From Comamonas sp. GB3 AK4-5 (GTDB lineage: Bacteria > Pseudomonadota > Gammaproteobacteria > Burkholderiales > Burkholderiaceae_C): a DNA stretch of 64,000 nt. Location: positions 62,001-126,000 of the forward strand of contig NZ_CP166730.1 in the NCBI RefSeq assembly GCF_041320665.1, written 5' to 3'. Shown here piece by piece: positions 60,346 through 64,000 of the stretch. Every line of letters begins with the position of its first letter. Within the stretch, counting starts at the first letter, position 1. The position numbers and the translations under genes were made by a program. The notes beneath the pieces were generated by a model, which saw only the letters and a program-made list of their open reading frames with translations, had not been told where the DNA came from and did not search any database.

Positions 60346-60439
60346 AATTTGTGCGCTTGGCCGCGCGCTTTGGCGTGCCAGGTTTCGGGCAAACCCTAGG
60401 GATTGGGTGCCGCAGTCCCTTCGCCTAATGCAGTGCAGC

Positions 60440-60455
60440 ATGATCAAATCATCAA
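60440..60455. promoter_or_regulatory. Upstream activating sequence for DmpR/XylR-type activator
   Basis: ATGATCAAATCATCAA agrees at 13 of 16 positions with the XylR/DmpR site TTGATCAATTGATCAA. It lies at about -159 to -174 from the predicted start, the usual range. A second, weaker candidate is TTGATGCGGGTCAA at 60511-60524. Confidence 0.6.
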
Positions 60456-60564
60456 CACCCAAGGCTGGGGGTTCGCAATTCATGAACTGATTGCTGCCCG
60501 AACAATGCGTTTGATGCGGGTCAATCCTCTAGCCGGGATGCATGGTTTTATCGATAGTTTGGAA

Positions 60565-62277
60565 ATGTCACAGCCCATTCCCGCCCTGCCCTCCGATGCC
60601 GACTTGCGCAGCCTGGTCCGTTTTTCCACCGAAGACGGGCTGATCTGGCTCTCGGGCCAGCGCATGCTGCTTTTGCATCTGGCCTCGCTGCATGCCTTGC
60701 GCCGCGAGATGATGAACACCATGGGGCCCGACCACACGCGGCGCTTGCTGCTGCGCGCCGGCTATGCCGCAGGCGAGCGCGATGCGCTGCTGGCCCGCCA
60801 GATCCGGCCCACGGCCAGCCTGTTCGAGATGTTTGCCGTGGGCCCCCAGCTGCACCGCTTGGAGGGCGCGGTGCGCGCCACGCCGGAAATCTTCGAGGCC
60901 GATGAAGAGGCCGGCCGCTTTCGCTGCGTGGTGCGCTGGGAGCACAGCTGGGAAGCGGAAATCCATTTGCGCGAGTGGGGGCCGCAGGACCAGCCTTCCT
61001 GCTGGATGCTGCTGGGCTATGCCTCGGGTTATTCCAGCGCTTTTTTCCGCCGCCCCGTTTTTTTCAAGGAAATGCAATGCGCCACCTGTGGGCATGAGCA
61101 CTGCCGCATAGAAGGCCGTTTTCAGCATGAGTGGCCCGATGGCGAGCAGATCGCGCGCGACTACGACCCCGACTCCATGCTGGTCCGCCTGGATGAGCTG
61201 CAGTCCCAGGTCGAGGCCTTGCGCACCGGGCTGGCCCCCAGCGACAACCAGGGGCCGCTGCTGGGGCATTCGCGGGCCTTCCAGGGCGCACTGGAGCTGC
61301 TGTCCAAGGCCGCGCCCACCCAGGTCACGGTGTTGCTCACCGGCGAGACTGGCGTGGGCAAGGAGCGCTTTGCACGCGCCCTGCACGCTATGAGCCCCCG
61401 GGCCGACAAACCCTTTGTGGCGGTGAACTGCGCGGCCCTGCCTGCAGACCTCATTGAGAGTGAGCTGTTCGGTGCCGAGAAAGGCGCGTTCACCGGTGCC
61501 ACGGCCACGCGCATAGGCCGCTTTGAACGTGCCCATGGCGGCACGCTGATGCTGGACGAGTTGGGGGAGCTGCCCCTGGCTGCCCAGGCCAAGCTGCTGC
61601 GCGTGCTGCAAAGTGGCGAGGTGGAGCGCCTGGGCGGCCACCGCAGCACCCAGGTCGATGTGCGCGTGATTGCGGCCACCAACGTCGATCTGGAAAAAGC
61701 CGTGGAGCAGGGCCGCTTTCGGCGCGACCTGCTCTACCGCCTCAACGTCTACCCCATCCACATCCCGGCGCTGCGCGAGCGCGTGGACGACATCGAGCTG
61801 CTGGCCATGCATTTGCTGCAGAAATATTCGGCCCTGCATGGCAAGCCCGTTGCGGGCCTCAGCGACCGTGCGCTGACCGCGTTGCGCGGCCACAGCTGGC
61901 CCGGCAATGTGCGCGAGCTGGAGAACCTGGTGGAGCGCGGTCTCATTCTCACGCCGCCTGGCGAGCTCATCGATGTGGCCTGTCTGTTCCCCCAATGGAC
62001 GGACAACGGCCAGACCACCATCGACGCCCAGGGCCATTTGGCCCAGGCATGCAGCGTGGACGGCGACCCGCGCACGGCCAGCCTCTATGACAGCATGCAA
62101 AACCAGGGCTTGTCCCTGGAGGCGCTGGAAGACGGCCTGCTGCAAGAGGCCGTGCGCCGCGCGGGTGGCAATCTCGCGGCCGCAGCCCGTGCCCTGGGCA
62201 TGACACGTCCCCAGCTCAGCTACCGGCTCTCGCGCATCAGAGAACGCAGCGAAGGCGCTACCGATTCAAGAGAGTGA
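60565..62277 (+). CDS. dmpR: Sigma-54-dependent activator of phenol degradation (DmpR/AphR/PhcR type)
   Basis: Activator of 570 residues (DmpR is 563). The N-terminal V4R sensor domain has zinc ligands C146, E169, C172 and C180 with the same spacing as in MopR, and H97 and W125 at the positions of the MopR phenol-binding H106 and W134. The AAA+ domain has Walker A GETGVGKE (260-267) and the GAFTGA loop that contacts sigma-54. The Fis-type HTH at the C-terminus is NLAAAARALGMTRPQLSYRL. The ATG at 60565 was chosen by match to the DmpR N-terminus; the frame is open back to 60403, but that part holds the upstream activating sites. Confidence 0.95.
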   Translation: MSQPIPALPSDADLRSLVRFSTEDGLIWLSGQRMLLLHLASLHALRREMMNTMGPDHTRRLLLRAGYAAGERDALLARQIRPTASLFEMFAVGPQLHRLEGAVRATPEIFEADEEAGRFRCVVRWEHSWEAEIHLREWGPQDQPSCWMLLGYASGYSSAFFRRPVFFKEMQCATCGHEHCRIEGRFQHEWPDGEQIARDYDPDSMLVRLDELQSQVEALRTGLAPSDNQGPLLGHSRAFQGALELLSKAAPTQVTVLLTGETGVGKERFARALHAMSPRADKPFVAVNCAALPADLIESELFGAEKGAFTGATATRIGRFERAHGGTLMLDELGELPLAAQAKLLRVLQSGEVERLGGHRSTQVDVRVIAATNVDLEKAVEQGRFRRDLLYRLNVYPIHIPALRERVDDIELLAMHLLQKYSALHGKPVAGLSDRALTALRGHSWPGNVRELENLVERGLILTPPGELIDVACLFPQWTDNGQTTIDAQGHLAQACSVDGDPRTASLYDSMQNQGLSLEALEDGLLQEAVRRAGGNLAAAARALGMTRPQLSYRLSRIRERSEGATDSRE

Positions 62278-62279
62278 GC

Positions 62280-63032
62280 ATGGCCAAAAAATCCTTTGTA
62301 CAGCAGCTGCTGCATGCAGACATCGACGCTCCGGATGGCGGCGCATCGCGCACCCTGACCGAGCAAACCTATGCGCAGCTGCGCACCGACATCATCGAAG
62401 GCCAGCTGCTGCCCGGCAGCAAGCTGCGCATAGAGCATTTGCGCCAGGCCTATGGTGTGGGTGCGGGCACGCTGCGCGAGGCTTTGACGCGCCTGGTCAG
62501 CGACGCCCTGGTCACTGCCGAAGGCCAGCGCGGCTTTCGCGTCTCGCCCATCGCCATGGACGATCTGCAGGACATCACCCGCCTGCGCGTGCACATCGAA
62601 ACCCATGCCCTGCGCGAATCCATACGCCATGGCGATGCGGCCTGGCGCGCCCAGCTGCAGGCCAGCTACGAGGAGCTTTCTGCGGCCGAGCAGCCCCTGT
62701 CCAGCGAGAATCGGCGCCAATGGGAGGCCTTGAACGTGCGCTTTCACGACAGCCTGCTGGCCGGTCATGCATCGCAGTGGACGGTCAAGGTGTTGCGCGT
62801 GCTCGCGCGCCACAGCGAGCGCTACCGCTGCTACGCCATGGGCCTGCCATCGCTGACGCGCGATGTGCATGCCGAGCACACCGAGATCTTTGAACTGGCC
62901 ATGGCCGGCCAGGAGGCGCGTGCGGCTCTGGCCCTGGAAGCCCATATCTGCACCACCCCTCACCTGCTGCTGCAAGCCATGCGGGAGGGCAAGCTGGTGT
63001 TGCCGGGGAGGGTGCAGGAAGGGGAGGATTGA
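62280..63032 (+). CDS. aphS: GntR family repressor (AphS-like)
   Basis: Regulator of 250 residues of the FadR/FCD subgroup. The winged HTH is LTEQTYAQLRTDIIEGQLLP and YGVGAGTLREALTRLVSDAL; the helical FCD ligand domain follows (HIETHALRESIRHGD, NVRFHDSLLAGH). It starts two bases after the stop of the sigma-54 activator gene, so the two are co-expressed. In Comamonas phenol clusters a GntR repressor (AphS/PhcS) holds the activator and hydroxylase genes silent. An alternative GTG at 62274 would overlap the activator stop. Confidence 0.92.
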   Translation: MAKKSFVQQLLHADIDAPDGGASRTLTEQTYAQLRTDIIEGQLLPGSKLRIEHLRQAYGVGAGTLREALTRLVSDALVTAEGQRGFRVSPIAMDDLQDITRLRVHIETHALRESIRHGDAAWRAQLQASYEELSAAEQPLSSENRRQWEALNVRFHDSLLAGHASQWTVKVLRVLARHSERYRCYAMGLPSLTRDVHAEHTEIFELAMAGQEARAALALEAHICTTPHLLLQAMREGKLVLPGRVQEGED

Positions 63033-63068
63033 GCAGACATTGCGCGCCTGCCCGCTTTGCCAAGCGCT

Positions 63069-63848
63069 TCAGCGCAGGGCCGCGCTGTCGCTCCAGTGAA
63101 AGTGAATCCGCGGCGTGATGTCGGCGATTTCTGCGCGCAGCAGGCCATCCAGGCGCGCGGCCTCGCGGTGGGTGAGGCGGGCCTGGGTGGTGGACAGGCT
63201 GATGGCCGCAAAGGCCTGGCCGGCGGCGTCGCAGGCCGTGTGGCCCACGGCGGCGGTGTTGGTGTTCAAACAGCCGCCGCTGCGCGCATAGCCCAGGGTG
63301 CGGGTCTGCTCCAGCAGCTCGCGCAGCCGCGGTGCAGTGAGGCCGCCGTAGCGGCCCAGCACCTCGGCATGCTGTGCCAGGGCCTGCTCCACCAGGGCGT
63401 CATCCTGTGCCGCCAGCAGGGCCAGGCCGGCGGCGCCCACGCCCAGCGGGCGGCGGCCGCCCACGGTGACGGTGAGGGGGGCATCGGGGCGGCGCGTGGC
63501 GGTGTGGGCATAGCACACGGCCTCGGTGCCGCTGCGCACAAACAAATAGGCCGCGTAGCCGGTGGCGGCCGTCAGCCGCTCCAGGTTGGGAGTGAACAGG
63601 CCGGCCACATCGTGGCGGCTGCGCGCGGCCAGGCCGTATTCAAAGGCCAGCCGCCCCAGCACATAGCCGCGGCCATCGGGCTCGCGGGCCACCAGGCGTG
63701 CGGCCAGCAAATCCTGCAGCAGCCGGTGCACGGTGGCATGGGGAATGCCGGACTGGCGCGCCAGCTCCGACAGCGACTGGCCGCGCGCGTCGTAGCGCGA
63801 GAGCTGATCGAGGATGCGCAATGTGCGTTCCAGCACCACCGTTGCCAT
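63069..63848 (-). CDS. IclR family transcriptional regulator
   Basis: Regulator of 259 residues. The N-terminal winged HTH is SLSELARQSGIPHATVHRLL, and the C-terminal effector domain has PLGVGAAGLALLA and GQAFAAISLS, typical of IclR proteins that sense aromatic or aliphatic acids. The start at 63848 fits the family N-terminus (M)ATVVLERTLRILDQL. It diverges from a truncated gene at the window end and probably controls it. Confidence 0.92.
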   Translation of the reverse strand: MATVVLERTLRILDQLSRYDARGQSLSELARQSGIPHATVHRLLQDLLAARLVAREPDGRGYVLGRLAFEYGLAARSRHDVAGLFTPNLERLTAATGYAAYLFVRSGTEAVCYAHTATRRPDAPLTVTVGGRRPLGVGAAGLALLAAQDDALVEQALAQHAEVLGRYGGLTAPRLRELLEQTRTLGYARSGGCLNTNTAAVGHTACDAAGQAFAAISLSTTQARLTHREAARLDGLLRAEIADITPRIHFHWSDSAALR

Positions 63849-63888
63849 GTTTGTCCACCTGATGGAAAAAGCGATTGTAGGCGGCGCC

Positions 63889-63901
63889 TTCTTGCGAAGA
63901 A
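63889..63901. promoter_or_regulatory. Candidate IclR operator
   Basis: Dyad TTCTT-GCG-AAGAA in the middle of the 89-base spacer between the IclR gene and the divergent gene. Confidence 0.4.
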
Positions 63902-63937
63902 TGCAGACCAACAACAACCAACCTCAGGGAGACAGAC

Positions 63938-64000
63938 ATGACAACCCGTCGCATTTTCATGGCCACGGCCGCATTGACCTTGGCCACCACCTCGGCCGCA
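63938..64000 (+). CDS. Start of an exported protein (3' end beyond window)
   Basis: Only 21 codons are visible: MTTRRIFMATAALTLATTSAA. They form a signal peptide with an RR pair before a hydrophobic core, as in many Bug/TctC receptors. CAGGGAGACAG lies just before the ATG. A Bug receptor under control of the divergent IclR gene is the likeliest reading, by analogy with the other modules in this window, but the mature protein is not in view. Confidence 0.55.
   Translation, partial: MTTRRIFMATAALTLATTSAA

Noticed and set aside
60371..60386. A possible plus-strand sigma-54 promoter (TGGCGTG...) in front of the activator gene
   Set aside because: The -12 GC dinucleotide at the required ten-base spacing is missing.
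1..64000. CRISPR arrays, tRNA or rRNA genes, transposases, integrases and att sites
   Set aside because: No regularly spaced direct repeats, no cloverleaf or ribosomal sequence and no transposase-like frame were seen by eye on either strand.

Overview
ORGANISM. The window is dense, high-GC DNA from a betaproteobacterium. Everything points to the Comamonadaceae, most likely Comamonas close to C. testosteroni. The reasons are a complete multicomponent phenol hydroxylase plus meta-cleavage cluster in the aph/phc arrangement known from Comamonas, several orphan Bug (TctC-type) solute receptors, many divergently placed LysR genes, and families of structured intergenic repeats that I associate with this family. 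There are no tRNA, rRNA, CRISPR or phage genes, and no transposase. || LAYOUT. 0-3.7 kb: a LacI-type regulator cut by the window edge, a CsgG-like and a Sel1-repeat lipoprotein, and a membrane-anchored methyltransferase. 3.8-4.7 kb: a gene-free composite inverted repeat. 4.8-9.0 kb: an AraC regulator divergent from an MFS exporter, a GNAT acetyltransferase and an exported M20 peptidase resembling carboxypeptidase G2. 9.1-24.9 kb: small catabolic or uptake modules, each with its own regulator. They are RpiR/MlrC/Bug; Bug/CaiB divergent from LysR; class II aldolase plus BASS transporter; a GlcD-type FAD oxidase; a cobalamin adenosyltransferase; and a D-amino-acid module (LysR, DadA, orphan GltI-like receptor, Asp/Glu racemase). 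25.0-30.9 kb: a minus-strand operon encoding a FAD 2-hydroxyacid oxidase, a Bug receptor, an HpcH/HpaI aldolase and a succinate-semialdehyde dehydrogenase, divergent from a GcvA-like LysR. 30.9-42.5 kb: a thioesterase, a heavy-metal RND efflux operon with its two-component system, a CoA transferase of acetyl/propionyl-CoA type and an NCS2 uracil-type permease. 43.0-63.0 kb: the phenol cluster. 63.1-64.0 kb: an IclR regulator divergent from the start of another exported protein. || PHENOL CLUSTER. Phenol is hydroxylated by the diiron enzyme KLMNOP, with a chloroplast-type ferredoxin (Q) that maintains the dioxygenase. Catechol 2,3-dioxygenase (B) opens the ring. The semialdehyde is oxidised (C), isomerised (I) and decarboxylated (H), then hydrated (E) and cleaved (G), and acetaldehyde is converted to acetyl-CoA (F). 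An outer-membrane protein of the meta-pathway family and a GlcG-like protein follow B. A chemoreceptor gene lies between G and H, and a Bug receptor gene lies between H and I. Three regulators are present: a DmpR-type sigma-54 activator with the phenol-pocket residues conserved, a GntR repressor directly behind it, and a BenM/CatM-like LysR divergent from gene C. A sigma-54 promoter lies just upstream of gene K, with activator-type sites farther upstream, and an ATAC-N7-GTAT site lies between the LysR gene and gene C. || STRUCTURED REPEATS. Six copies of a repeat with three stems sit directly behind stop codons of minus-strand genes. Five of them punctuate the phenol cluster. Their stems differ in sequence but stay paired, which is internal covariation evidence for a conserved fold. 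A second two-copy family, at 21.5 and 44.5 kb, shows the same behaviour.
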